Source of the DNA: UBA5189 sp040389445
GTDB taxonomy: Bacteria; Chloroflexota; Limnocylindria; Limnocylindrales; CSP1-4
Direction of reading: 5' to 3'
Length of the DNA stretch: 64,000 bases
Assembly: GCA_040389445.1 (NCBI GenBank)
Contig: JAZJZX010000006.1
Location: 1-64,000 of the forward strand
The notes below the pieces were generated by a model. It was not told the origin of the DNA, ran no database searches, and worked only from the letters and a program-made list of their open reading frames with translations. Below are positions 49,825-57,682 of the stretch, piece after piece; position 1 is the stretch's first letter, and each line of letters opens with the position of its first letter. A program made the position numbers and the translations under genes.

Positions 49825-51600
49825 ATGAGCAATCCCTCGGAGTCGTGGGCTCGGCGCAGGGATCGATGGCGGGTCGAGCGGCTCGATCCCGCGATCGCCC
49901 GTGCAGCCGAACGGCGGCCGGAATTCGTCACCCTCGGTGATCTCCCGCTGGCCCGTCTCTACGGACCATGGTCGCTGGAGGCTACCGAACAGGGAGGGCC
50001 GGCGGGAGGTGGAGGCCCCACCGCGGTCGATCAACGCGGTGATCCGCTGGCGACGGGCCGCTGGGACGCCTTCGATCCAGCGAGGGACATCGGGCTTCCG
50101 GGCGAACCGCCCTTCACGCGCGGTATCCATCCGACCGGCTACCGGTCCCGCCTGTGGACGATGCGCATGTTCGCCGGGTTCGGGGCCGCCGAGGACACCA
50201 ACGCGAGGTTCCGGGCGCTCCTCGAGGCCGGCCAGACCGGCCTCTCGATTGCGTACGACATGCCGACCCTGTATGGCTATGACACCGACGATCCCGAGGC
50301 GGAGGGTGAATTCGGGACCTGCGGCGTTGCCGTCAGCTCACTGGCCGACATGGAAGTCCTGCTCAGTGGGCTGCCCCTGGACCGCGTGTCCACCTCCATG
50401 ACCATCAACTCGCCGGCGGCCCCGATCTGGGCGATGTACATCGTGGCCGCCGAGAAGGCCGGCTACCCGCGCGCGACCCTGGAGGGCACCACCCAGAACG
50501 ACATCCTCAAGGAGTTCGTGGCGCAGAAGGAGTTCCTGTTTCCGCCAGAGCCGTCGATGCGCCTCGTGACCGACACCATCGAGTTCGGGACGCTTGAGAT
50601 GCCTCGCTGGAACACCGTCTCGATTTCCGGCTACCACATCCGGGAAGCCGGCTCGACGGCGGTCCAGGAACTGGCCTTCACGATCGCCGACGGCATGGCC
50701 TACGTCGAGGCCGCGCTGGATCGAGGACTGCGCGTCGACGACTTCGCGCCACGCCTGAGCTTCTTCTTCAACTCCCACAGCGACTTCTTCGAGGAGATCG
50801 CGAAGTTCCGCGCCAGCCGCCGAATCTGGTGGAAGCTGATGTCGGAGCGCTACCGCGCAGAGAACGAGCGCTCGACCTGGATGCGATTCCACACCCAGAC
50901 CGCAGGCGTTTCCCTCACGCCCCAGCAGCCGCTCAACAACCTGACGCGAGTGGCCACCCAGGCGCTGGCGGCCGTGCTGGGTGGCACGCAATCGCTCCAC
51001 ACCGACGCCTACGACGAGGCCCTCGCCGTCCCGACCGCCGCCGCCGCGCTCCTTGCCCTTCGCCAGCAACAGGTGATCGCCGAGGAGACGGGCGTCGCAT
51101 CCGTGGTCGACCCCCTCGGCGGTTCGTGGTTCGTGGAATCACTGACGAATGAAGTCGAGCGCGAGGTCTGGCGCTACCTCGACGAGATCGACCGGCGGGG
51201 CGGCATGGTCGCCGCGATCCGCGAGGGCTACCCGCAGCGGGAAATCGCGGACGCTGCCTACCGGTTCCAACGGGAGTTCGATGCCGGGGAGCGCCGGATC
51301 GTCGGCGTGAACGCCTACGTGGATGAATCCGAGGTGACGACCGTACCGGTTCTCGCGGTGCCGGCCGGCTCACTGGAGCGCCATCTCGAACGCCTGGAGC
51401 GGGTTCGCCGCGAGCGCGACCCCGGGGCGGTCGAAGCGGCGCTCGGCGGCTTGCGGGACGCCGCCGCCGGACCCGAATCGAGCGGATCCAACCTGATGCC
51501 TCATTTCCTGCGCTGCGCCGAGGCGTATGCAACGCTCGGCGAGCAATGCGCGGTTCTTCGGTCCGTCTTCGGCGAGTATCGCGAGCCGGTCGCGGTCTGA
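49825..51600 (+). CDS. Adenosylcobalamin-dependent acyl-CoA mutase, large subunit (isobutyryl-CoA-mutase-like)
   Basis: 591 aa, catalytic TIM-barrel half of the methylmalonyl/isobutyryl-CoA mutase family. No B12 domain is fused; that is encoded separately at 57262. Seen: WTMRMFAGFG (111-120), GLSIAYDMPTLYGYD, TQNDILKEFVAQKEF (223-237), ISGYHIREAGS, GGTQSLHTDAYDEAL. Family knowledge: methylmalonyl-CoA mutase uses Tyr and Arg to hold its carboxylate; isobutyryl-CoA mutase has Phe and Gln there. Here they are F116 (codon 50170) and Q234 (codon 50524). So the expected reaction is isobutyryl-CoA to n-butyryl-CoA or similar, although automated pipelines will call it mcmA. Confidence 0.88.
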   Translation: MSNPSESWARRRDRWRVERLDPAIARAAERRPEFVTLGDLPLARLYGPWSLEATEQGGPAGGGGPTAVDQRGDPLATGRWDAFDPARDIGLPGEPPFTRGIHPTGYRSRLWTMRMFAGFGAAEDTNARFRALLEAGQTGLSIAYDMPTLYGYDTDDPEAEGEFGTCGVAVSSLADMEVLLSGLPLDRVSTSMTINSPAAPIWAMYIVAAEKAGYPRATLEGTTQNDILKEFVAQKEFLFPPEPSMRLVTDTIEFGTLEMPRWNTVSISGYHIREAGSTAVQELAFTIADGMAYVEAALDRGLRVDDFAPRLSFFFNSHSDFFEEIAKFRASRRIWWKLMSERYRAENERSTWMRFHTQTAGVSLTPQQPLNNLTRVATQALAAVLGGTQSLHTDAYDEALAVPTAAAALLALRQQQVIAEETGVASVVDPLGGSWFVESLTNEVEREVWRYLDEIDRRGGMVAAIREGYPQREIADAAYRFQREFDAGERRIVGVNAYVDESEVTTVPVLAVPAGSLERHLERLERVRRERDPGAVEAALGGLRDAAAGPESSGSNLMPHFLRCAEAYATLGEQCAVLRSVFGEYREPVAV

Positions 51601-51634
51601 GGCCCCCACCTTCCAAGCCGGCGCAAGGAGTCCC

Positions 51635-52111
51635 ATGTACCTGAACGCACTGGAGTTCCTGGAGGAGGAGCGGGATGCCTGGCGCCCGTTCGAGGCGCTC
51701 GCCGCGATCCCGGACGAGCGCATGGACGAGCCCGTGGAAGGCGCCCATGGCTGGTCCGCTCGCGACCTGATCGCGCATCTCGTCGCCTGGCAGGGCTGGG
51801 CCCTGGCGGTTGCCAAGGACCTCGCCGTCGGCGAGACGTCGGCATCGGCGGCTCGACTCGACGCCCTGTGGGACGAGCGCGGGGATGATCTGAACGCCGA
51901 CATCACCGCGGAATGGCGCGCCCTCTCCCTGGACGAGGTGCGAAGCCGGTTCGCATCCGTGCCGGGTGAGCTGCGCGGCCACCTGACCGTGGTTCCGGAG
52001 TCGCGCTGGGTCAAGCACCCGGCGAACCTCAAGACGTTCATCGACGAAACCATCGATCACTACGCGGACCACACCGCGGATCTCGAGGCGATCCTGGGCT
52101 CGATGGCATGA
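51635..52111 (+). CDS. DinB-like/maleylpyruvate-isomerase-type four-helix protein
   Basis: 158 aa from ATG 51635 with AAGGAG upstream. Seen: GWSARDLIAHLVAWQGWAL (helix with the family's metal-side His), WRALSLDEVRSRF, and a C-terminal HYADHTADLEA carrying two more histidines. DinB/MDMPI-type metal-binding bundle; functions vary (thiol-dependent isomerases or transferases). It follows the mutase gene by 34 bp and overlaps the next gene by ATGA, so all three may be one transcript. Confidence 0.78.
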   Translation: MYLNALEFLEEERDAWRPFEALAAIPDERMDEPVEGAHGWSARDLIAHLVAWQGWALAVAKDLAVGETSASAARLDALWDERGDDLNADITAEWRALSLDEVRSRFASVPGELRGHLTVVPESRWVKHPANLKTFIDETIDHYADHTADLEAILGSMA

Positions 52112-52458
52112 GCGACGCGGCGGACGATCCTGGTGCCGGCCCGTCGACCGAACTGGCCCACGCGCTCGAGGCCGTTGCCGCCACGCTCGAACCGGTACCG
52201 GTGCACGAGGTGCGCGACGGAGCGGTCGCCTGGTCAATGGCGGGCCGGCCGATCGTGATGCTGTCGGGCGGGGAGGCGTCGTTTCGCCTGGGTCCCGAAA
52301 TCGGGTCGGCCGCCAGCAGGACACTCGATGCTGCGGCATCGACGCTCGGGCCGGACTGGGTGGCGTTCCGGCCGCCGATTCTCGACGGCCACGCCCGCGA
52401 TCGCATCGAAGCGTGGTTCACGGCCGCCCATCGGCGTGCCGGGCCGATCGCGCCCTAG
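52108..52458 (+). CDS. Small hypothetical protein
   Basis: 116 aa, start overlapping the previous stop as ATGA. Ala-rich amphipathic N-terminus, then a small alpha/beta unit: RDGAVAWSMAGRPIVML and WVAFRPPILDGHARDRIEAWF. No family recognised with confidence. Co-translated with the DinB-like gene. Confidence 0.65.
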   Translation: MSDAADDPGAGPSTELAHALEAVAATLEPVPVHEVRDGAVAWSMAGRPIVMLSGGEASFRLGPEIGSAASRTLDAAASTLGPDWVAFRPPILDGHARDRIEAWFTAAHRRAGPIAP

Positions 52459-52470
52459 ACCTGGACAGAC

Positions 52471-52497
52471 AACGACCCCGGCGTGACCGGGGCCGTT
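52471..52497. terminator. Strong hairpin between convergent genes
   Basis: AACGACCCCGG-CGTGA-CCGGGGCCGTT: an 11-bp stem with one A-C mismatch and a 5-nt loop, between the 116-aa gene and trxA. No U-tract on either side; probably a bidirectional stop. Confidence 0.65.
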
Positions 52498-52543
52498 GCG
52501 GTGGAGGAGCGCTGGTTCGAGGCGGGCGTTCCCGCCTGACTGA

Positions 52544-52891
52544 TCAGGCTTCGGGGGTGGCCGCGGGGGTGTAGGCGTCGAGCCCGAACTGGGCCTCGAG
52601 CTGCTCGGCGGGCCGGAAGCCGACGACACCCATGGGCTGCTTGCCGGGCGCAAAGAATGCGACGGTGGGCAGGCTCATGATGTTGAACGCCCGCTGCGTC
52701 TGGGGGTTCGCGTCGACATCGACCTTGACGACGTCGATCGAGCCCTCGTACTTGACGGCCAGCTTCTCGAGCTCGGGGGCGACCATGCGACAGGGTCCGC
52801 ACCAGGCAGCCCAGAAGTCGACGATGACCGGCTTGTCTGCCTTGAGAACGAGCTCCTCGAACGTGGCGTCCGTGGCGTGCATCAGCGCCAT
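52544..52891 (-). CDS. trxA: Thioredoxin
   Basis: 115 aa. Small disulfide reductase. Seen: active site WCGPC (W30, C31, C34) after VIVDFWAAWC, the cis-proline loop MSLPTVAFF, and the KVDVDANPQ strand. ATG 52891 has an AGAAAGGA site, so it is Shine-Dalgarno led. It lies 43 bp downstream of an ArsR-family gene on the same strand and is probably co-transcribed with it. Confidence 0.95.
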   Translation of the reverse strand: MALMHATDATFEELVLKADKPVIVDFWAAWCGPCRMVAPELEKLAVKYEGSIDVVKVDVDANPQTQRAFNIMSLPTVAFFAPGKQPMGVVGFRPAEQLEAQFGLDAYTPAATPEA

Positions 52892-52934
52892 CGGTGGTCC
52901 TTTCTCCCGCGCGGCGGGTACATCGCGCTCGCCA

Positions 52935-53234
52935 TCAGCGAGCGATCATCTGAATGAGGCGATAGGCCTCGAGGACCCGTGGATCCGCGAGCCGGTAATA
53001 GACCGTGCTGCCGTCGCGCCGAGTGGTCACCAACCCGGCCGCCCGAAGGACGGCGAGATGCTGGCTCATGTTCGGGACCTGGCACCCGACGCGGGTCGAG
53101 AGATCGCTGACCGATACCTCGCCGTCCGCCAGGGACTCGAGCACGCACAGGCGCTTTGGATCCGCCAGTGCCCGGCCGATGACGGCCGTCCGCTGGTAGG
53201 CATCCTCGATCGTTGCTGTGGGTGCCGTTGCCAT
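52935..53234 (-). CDS. ArsR-family winged-helix regulator
   Basis: 99 aa from ATG 53234. Single winged helix: ALADPKRLCVLESL, VSVSDLSTRVGCQVPNMSQHLAVL as the recognition region, and TTRRDGSTVYYRLAD wing. The usual metal site ELCVC is absent; two cysteines (C30 and C51) remain. With trxA directly downstream, thiol-redox sensing rather than metal sensing is plausible (inference). The promoter at 53245-53273 has a palindrome in its spacer, a likely self-operator. Confidence 0.85.
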   Translation of the reverse strand: MATAPTATIEDAYQRTAVIGRALADPKRLCVLESLADGEVSVSDLSTRVGCQVPNMSQHLAVLRAAGLVTTRRDGSTVYYRLADPRVLEAYRLIQMIAR

Positions 53235-53244
53235 GTCGGGTAGA

Positions 53245-53273
53245 AGTATTGCAGCGTTTGCGCAACTACGCAA
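53245..53273 (-). promoter_or_regulatory. Promoter and candidate operator of arsR-trxA
   Basis: Minus strand: -35 TTGCGT (53273-53268), 17-nt spacer, -10 AATACT (53250-53245), 10 nt to ATG. The palindrome TTGCGCAA (53258-53265) sits in the spacer, flanked by TTGCG and CGCTGCAA arms, so a bound dimer would block RNA polymerase. Confidence 0.55.
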
Positions 53274-53318
53274 GTCGCTTCCGAGAGGCGCGCGACGCGG
53301 GCGTGTGGCGCGGGCGGG

Positions 53319-53370
53319 CGACACGGGCGGGCGACACGGGCGGGCGACACGGGCGGGCGACACGGGCGCG
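53319..53370. repeat. 13-bp tandem repeat, four copies
   Basis: CGACACGGGCGGG at 53319, 53332, 53345 and 53358 (last copy degenerate). It lies upstream of arsR in a 540-bp space without genes. Confidence 0.9.
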
Positions 53371-53543
53371 CCTCCTCAGGGCGTGCGGTGCGGGGGCGCG
53401 GCGTCCGGAAACGAGCCCGTGAGTCGCTTTGAGGTGCATCTTTGCGACGACTGAGCTCGTCACGCTGCCGGAATCGACGCTCCGCGGTGCGTGATGAGCG
53501 TGCTCGACCACGGAATGCCGCGTCAGGCGCATCAAGGCGCCGG
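53371..53543. other. Gene-free stretch left of the assembly gap
   Basis: About 170 bp between the 13-bp repeat and the Ns. No recognisable coding sequence, RNA or promoter; frames run into the gap and cannot be judged. Confidence 0.5.
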
Positions 53544-53643
53544 NNNNNNNNNNNNNNNNNNNNNNNNNNNNNNNNNNNNNNNNNNNNNNNNNNNNNNNNN
53601 NNNNNNNNNNNNNNNNNNNNNNNNNNNNNNNNNNNNNNNNNNN
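53544..53643. other. Scaffold gap of 100 Ns
   Basis: Exactly 100 undetermined bases, the usual placeholder for a gap of unknown length. It is bordered on the right by a tandem repeat, so the break is probably repeat-caused. Confidence 0.95.
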
Positions 53644-53720
53644 ACGGCATGGTCGACGCGCCGGACGGCATGGTCGACGCGCCGGACGGCATGGTCGACG
53701 CGCCGGACGGCATGGTCGAG
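53644..53720. repeat. 21-bp tandem repeat next to the gap
   Basis: ACGGCATGGTCGACGCGCCGG at 53644, 53665 and 53686, then a partial copy at 53707. It begins at the first base after the Ns, so the array probably extends into the gap. Confidence 0.9.
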
Positions 53721-53765
53721 CCACCGACGTGGGACCTGCACGCGCGCCGGCCACCGAGCCCGGGG

Positions 53766-53771
53766 TATCCT
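53766..53771 (+). promoter_or_regulatory. -10 box TATCCT of the Thr/Ser dehydratase gene
   Basis: TATCCT ends 6 nt (GAGCCG) before ATG 53778. Confidence 0.6.
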
Positions 53772-53777
53772 GAGCCG

Positions 53778-54788
53778 ATGACATCCCCGGACATGGTCGG
53801 CCTCGCGCGCATTCGCGAGGCGCGATTGGTCATCGCAGATCGTGTCCATCGAACCCCGATCCTGGGCTCGGCCGCCGCGGCACGGCTCGTGACGGCGAAT
53901 CGAGGTGTACGGCTGGCGGGGGAACGGCTCTACCTGAAGGCCGAGCATCTCCAGAAGACCGGCTCGTTCAAGCCGCGGGGGATGACTGCGCGGGTCGCCA
54001 GCCTGTCGCCGGACGAGCGGCGGCGCGGGATCATCACGGTTTCGGCCGGCAATGCCGCCCAGGGCTATGCATTCGCGGGCGCCGCATTGGGGGTCCCGGT
54101 GACGGTCGTCATGCCTGCGGCGGCGGTTCGCTCGAAGGCGGATGCGGCGGCCGGCTACGGCGCTCGCGTCGTGCTGGAGGGTGACGACTTCAGCGCAACC
54201 TTTGCGGCGATGGACCGGATCCGGGAGGAGGAAGGGCTCGTCTTCTGCCATCCGTTCGACGATCCGGACGTCATTGCCGGCCACGGATCCGCGGGCCTCG
54301 AACTCGTGGAGGACCTGCCCGAAGTCGATGTCGTGGTCGTGGGGATCGGGGGTGGCGGGCTCATCTCCGGTATTGCGGCGGCGGTCAAGGGCGTCCGCCC
54401 GTCCACCCGGATCTATGGCGTGGAACCTGTCGGCAGCAACGCCATCCAGCAGGGGCTCGCGGCCGGGGAGCCGGTGAGCATGGTCCCGGTCAGCGTGGCC
54501 GACGGTCTCAATGCGCCGTTCGCCGGCCTGCTTCCGCTCGCCATGATCGGCGCGTATGTCGACGACGTGATCCTGATCGACGACCCGACGATCCTGGGCG
54601 GGCTCCGCTTCGCGCTCGAGCGCATGAAGCAGGTGCTCGAGCCGGCGGGAGCGGCGGCTCTCGCCGCGACGCTCACCGGGAAGATCCCCGTTCGCGAGGG
54701 TGAGACCGTCGTCGTGGTCCTGTCCGGTGGCAACGTCGAGGTCTCGCGGCTGGGTGAGCTGATCGCCGCGGCCGGACCGGTGATCTGA
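53778..54788 (+). CDS. Threonine/serine dehydratase (PLP, fold type II)
   Basis: 336 aa. PLP enzyme that deaminates Thr or Ser to a 2-oxo acid. Seen: PLP lysine K65 in KTGSFKPRG, SAGNAAQGYA, GIGGGGLISGIAAAVK (phosphate-binding loop), and SGGNVEVSR near the C-terminus. No ACT regulatory domain, so it is the catabolic (TdcB-like) or serine-racemase-like type rather than the isoleucine-inhibited IlvA. Start chosen at ATG 53778 by its promoter; reading further upstream enters the repeat and the gap. Confidence 0.9.
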   Translation: MTSPDMVGLARIREARLVIADRVHRTPILGSAAAARLVTANRGVRLAGERLYLKAEHLQKTGSFKPRGMTARVASLSPDERRRGIITVSAGNAAQGYAFAGAALGVPVTVVMPAAAVRSKADAAAGYGARVVLEGDDFSATFAAMDRIREEEGLVFCHPFDDPDVIAGHGSAGLELVEDLPEVDVVVVGIGGGGLISGIAAAVKGVRPSTRIYGVEPVGSNAIQQGLAAGEPVSMVPVSVADGLNAPFAGLLPLAMIGAYVDDVILIDDPTILGGLRFALERMKQVLEPAGAAALAATLTGKIPVREGETVVVVLSGGNVEVSRLGELIAAAGPVI

Positions 54789-54900
54789 CCCACCTGGCGG
54801 CGAGAGCGCGCTGACCCATGGTCTGACCAACGTCGCGGCGAGAGCGCGCTGACCCATGGTCTGACCAACGTCGCGGCGAGAGCGCGCTGACCCACGTCGG
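54785..54900. repeat. 38-bp tandem repeat
   Basis: A 38-bp unit beginning CTGACCCATGGTCTGACCAA starts at 54811 and 54849, with partial copies at 54785 and 54887. It fills the convergent gap between the dehydratase and the zincin gene, starting within the dehydratase stop. Confidence 0.88.
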
Positions 54901-54953
54901 AGCGCGTGCCGCGGGCTGACTCGGCGTCGCGGCGACTCGATGCCTTGCCGGCC

Positions 54954-55358
54954 CTAGCCGATGCCCAGCTCCTCCAGCCGGTCGTCGTCGATGCCCATGT
55001 GGTGGGCGAGCTCGTGGATCACGGTGATCCGCACCTCCTCGGCAAGGGCATCGGGATCCGGGAAGTCCTCCTGCAACGGCATCCGGAAGAGCGTGATCCG
55101 ATTCGGCACCGTCAGCCAGTCGGCCTGGAACTCGGTCCGGGGCACGCCCTCGTACAGGCCGTACAGGTCGTCGTCCAGGGACAAGCCGTTGTCGAGGAGC
55201 TGGTCGTCGGTAGGCCAGTCGTCGATCACGATGGCGACCTCGACCAGGGCATCGCGAAAGGGCGACGGAATCGATGCGATCGCACGGTCGACCAGATCGG
55301 CGAAGGCGTCGGCCGACGGCTCGCGGTGACGGCGAGGGCCTCGCGCTCGTCTTGCCAT
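54954..55358 (-). CDS. Minimal zincin-like metallopeptidase family protein (DUF1025)
   Basis: 134 aa. Seen: the zinc-binding motif HELAHHMGIDDDRLEELG near the C-terminus (HExxHxxGxxDDRL, PF06262), with an N-terminal AFADLVDRAIASIP segment usual for that family. Active-site Glu and both His are intact. Small, cytosolic, function unknown in bacteria. Confidence 0.88.
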   Translation of the reverse strand: MARRARGPRRHREPSADAFADLVDRAIASIPSPFRDALVEVAIVIDDWPTDDQLLDNGLSLDDDLYGLYEGVPRTEFQADWLTVPNRITLFRMPLQEDFPDPDALAEEVRITVIHELAHHMGIDDDRLEELGIG

Positions 55359-55367
55359 GTGGCCCCC

Positions 55368-55373
55368 ATCGTA
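55368..55373 (-). promoter_or_regulatory. -10 box TACGAT of the zincin gene
   Basis: On the minus strand TACGAT ends 9 nt before ATG 55358. Confidence 0.5.
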
Positions 55374-55403
55374 GCCCTCGCGGCCACCCCGCCGGCGAGC
55401 GGG

Positions 55404-55409
55404 TAGGAT
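55404..55409 (+). promoter_or_regulatory. -10 box TAGGAT of the HDAC-like gene
   Basis: TAGGAT ends 7 nt before ATG 55417; the in-frame ATG 55408 lies inside the box, so 55417 is the likely start. Confidence 0.6.
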
Positions 55410-55416
55410 GCCCGGA

Positions 55417-56538
55417 ATGAAGGTCGTCTACACGCCCGGCCACCTCGCCCATGACGTCACCCACGAGACCTACCTCGGGATTGCCATACCGGCCAACGAG
55501 GTAGCCGAGCGGGCGGAGCGGATTCGTGTCGCGCTCGAAGCCGACGGGGGGTTCGAGCTCGTCGAGTCAGCCGGGCACGGTCTCGAGCCGATTCTCGCCG
55601 TACACGACGAGGGACTCGTGCGGTTCGTCGAAACGGCGTGGACCGAACTGCGTGGTCAGGGGGTGGACCGATCGTTTCTGGTCGCCGACACGTACCCGGT
55701 GCGCGCCATGTTCGAGGGGATGAGCGACGAAGCCATCGGGCGGCTGCGTGAACCCGTCGCGATCGGCGGTCGCACCGGCTACTACGGCCTGGACAGCAGC
55801 AACCCGCTGGTCCAGGGCACCTGGCGTGCCGCGCTCGGCGCCGTGGATGTGGCCCTGACCACGGCCGATCTGATCGTGGAGGGCGGTGAGCAGACGGCCT
55901 ACGGACTCTGCCGCCCGCCGGGCCACCACGCCGCGCGCTCGATGGCCGGCGGGTACTGCTTCTTCAACAATGCGGCCATCGCCGCGGAGTCGATCACCCG
56001 CCGAACAGGGGAGCAGGTGGCCATCCTCGACGTGGACGTACACCACGGCAACGGGACCCAGCAGATCTTCTGGCGCCGGGGTGACGTGCTGTACGCCTCG
56101 ATCCACGCAGATCCGGCGCACCTCTACCCCTTCTTCCTCGGCTATGCCGACGAGACGGGCGAGGGGCCCGGCGCCGGCGCCAACTTCAATCAGCCGCTGC
56201 CCGCCGGCACGGATGACGTCCGATATCTCGAGGCGATCGACCGGGCCGTCGAGGCGATCGGCCGGACGCCGGGCAGCATCGTGGTGGTCTCGCTCGGGTT
56301 CGATACCTTCGGACAGGATCCCATCGGGACCTTTGCCCTGACCACCGCCGTGTACCACGAGGTCGGCCGGCGCGTGGCGGGTCTCGGTCGTCGACTCGTG
56401 ATCCTCCAGGAGGGCGGATACCACCGACCGTCGCTCGGCGACAACGCGCGGGCGTGGCTTCGCGGGGCCGAGGGTCGCGGGTATGACCCGCTCCCCGCTG
56501 GCGGCTTCGGGCCCGATGGTGCGAGGATCCCCGCATGA
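55417..56538 (+). CDS. Histone-deacetylase-family amidohydrolase (acetylpolyamine amidohydrolase-like)
   Basis: 373 aa. Zinc-dependent deacetylase fold. Seen: RPPGHHAARSMAGGYCFFN (catalytic His pair), ILDVDVHHGNGTQ (zinc ligands), and GFDTFGQDPIGTF late in the protein, a layout closer to acetylpolyamine amidohydrolases than to class I HDACs. A bacterial role in polyamine or acetyl-lysine metabolism is possible. Stop overlaps the folE start (ATGA). Confidence 0.88.
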   Translation: MKVVYTPGHLAHDVTHETYLGIAIPANEVAERAERIRVALEADGGFELVESAGHGLEPILAVHDEGLVRFVETAWTELRGQGVDRSFLVADTYPVRAMFEGMSDEAIGRLREPVAIGGRTGYYGLDSSNPLVQGTWRAALGAVDVALTTADLIVEGGEQTAYGLCRPPGHHAARSMAGGYCFFNNAAIAAESITRRTGEQVAILDVDVHHGNGTQQIFWRRGDVLYASIHADPAHLYPFFLGYADETGEGPGAGANFNQPLPAGTDDVRYLEAIDRAVEAIGRTPGSIVVVSLGFDTFGQDPIGTFALTTAVYHEVGRRVAGLGRRLVILQEGGYHRPSLGDNARAWLRGAEGRGYDPLPAGGFGPDGARIPA

Positions 56539-57233
56539 GCAAGGAACTGCCGGAGGCCGTGCGCAAGCTCGTGGCCGAGATCGAGACCGAGATCGGCGAA
56601 TCGGACGAGGCGGCCCTCGCCGCCCCGATCGAGGGGTCCGTCGCGCGCCACGGCAACGGGCACGGCAACGGCCGGGTGGAGGAAGCGGTCCGCGACATCC
56701 TCGTCGAGATCGGGGAGGACCCGGTGCGTGATGGGCTGATCGGGACTCCGGAGCGCGTCCACCGGATGTACGCGGAACTCACCGCCGGCTACCACGTCGA
56801 CCCCGAGAGACTGGTCAACGGCGCCATCTTCGAGGTCGACTATTCCGAGATGGTGGTGGTCAAGGACATCCCGTTCTACTCGCTGTGCGAGCACCATCTC
56901 CTGCCGTTCTTCGGCACGGCGTCCGTCGCCTACATCCCACGCGGCCGTGTCATCGGTCTGTCCAAGATCCCGCGGATCGTGGAGATGTTCGCCCGGCGTC
57001 TCCAGATCCAGGAGCGGATGACGCAGCAGATCGCCGACTTCGTCAGCGAGCGCCTCGATCCGCACGGTGTCGGCGTCGTCGTCGAGGCGAACCACCTGTG
57101 TGCGGTCATGCGAGGCATTCGCAAGCCGGGCACCGTCATGACGACCTCGGCCGTGCTCGGCCTGTTCCGAACGCGGGACCGGACGCGCGCCGAGTTCTTC
57201 AGCCACCTGGACCGTCGCCCATCCGGCGCGTGA
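56535..57233 (+). CDS. folE: GTP cyclohydrolase I
   Basis: 232 aa. Converts GTP to 7,8-dihydroneopterin triphosphate, first step of folate/pterin synthesis. Seen: an N-terminal extension of about 45 residues with a GHGNGHGNG tract, then the core with TPERVHRMYAEL, zinc-site SLCEHHLLPFFG, RLQIQERMTQQIAD, and NHLCAVMRGIRKPG (second zinc Cys). All three zinc ligands are present, so this is the zinc-dependent FolE type. No other folate gene is in the window. Confidence 0.95.
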   Translation: MSKELPEAVRKLVAEIETEIGESDEAALAAPIEGSVARHGNGHGNGRVEEAVRDILVEIGEDPVRDGLIGTPERVHRMYAELTAGYHVDPERLVNGAIFEVDYSEMVVVKDIPFYSLCEHHLLPFFGTASVAYIPRGRVIGLSKIPRIVEMFARRLQIQERMTQQIADFVSERLDPHGVGVVVEANHLCAVMRGIRKPGTVMTTSAVLGLFRTRDRTRAEFFSHLDRRPSGA

Positions 57234-57249
57234 GGGTTGGGCCGGCGCC

Positions 57250-57255
57250 TACAAT
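57250..57255 (+). promoter_or_regulatory. -10 box TACAAT of the B12-binding mutase subunit gene
   Basis: TACAAT ends 6 nt before ATG 57262; among the closest matches to TATAAT in the window. Confidence 0.65.
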
Positions 57256-57261
57256 CGTGCC

Positions 57262-57666
57262 ATGACAGATCGCCCGATCAAGGTGCTCATCGCCAAGCCG
57301 GGTCTCGACGGCCACGATCGCGGTGCCAAGGTCCTGGCCCGCGGTCTTCGCGACGAGGGCTTCGAGGTCGTCTACACCGGACTCCGGCAGACGCCCGAGA
57401 TGGTGGCCACCGCGGCGCTCCAGGAGGACGTGGACGTCGTGGGCTTGTCGATCCTGTCAGGAGCCCATATGACGCTCGTCCCGCGAGTCTGCCGGATCCT
57501 GCAGGAGGCCGGCCTGACCGATGTGATGGTGGTGCTCGGCGGGATCATCCCGGACGACGACGCGGAAGAGCTGCGCAAGCTCGGGGTCTCGGGGATCTTC
57601 GGACCCGGCACGACGATTGTCGAGGTCGCTGAATTCCTGCGCGCGAACGTTCGCGCTCGCGACTGA
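57262..57666 (+). CDS. Cobalamin-binding small subunit of acyl-CoA mutase
   Basis: 134 aa, single B12-binding Rossmann domain. Seen: base-off/His-on signature DGHDRG (D16, H18, G21), SILSGAHM, VLGGIIPDDD and GIFGPGTT. Family knowledge: such free-standing domains pair with the separate catalytic subunit of methylmalonyl- or isobutyryl-CoA mutase. The likely partner is the large subunit at 49825, 5.7 kb away. A MeaB-type gene follows directly. Confidence 0.93.
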   Translation: MTDRPIKVLIAKPGLDGHDRGAKVLARGLRDEGFEVVYTGLRQTPEMVATAALQEDVDVVGLSILSGAHMTLVPRVCRILQEAGLTDVMVVLGGIIPDDDAEELRKLGVSGIFGPGTTIVEVAEFLRANVRARD

Positions 57667-57682
57667 GTTGGGCACGCACGGC

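Noticed and set aside
53319..54900. Possible CRISPR array around the assembly gap
   Set aside because: Repeats are directly adjacent with no unique spacers between them and no cas genes nearby; they are ordinary tandem repeats.
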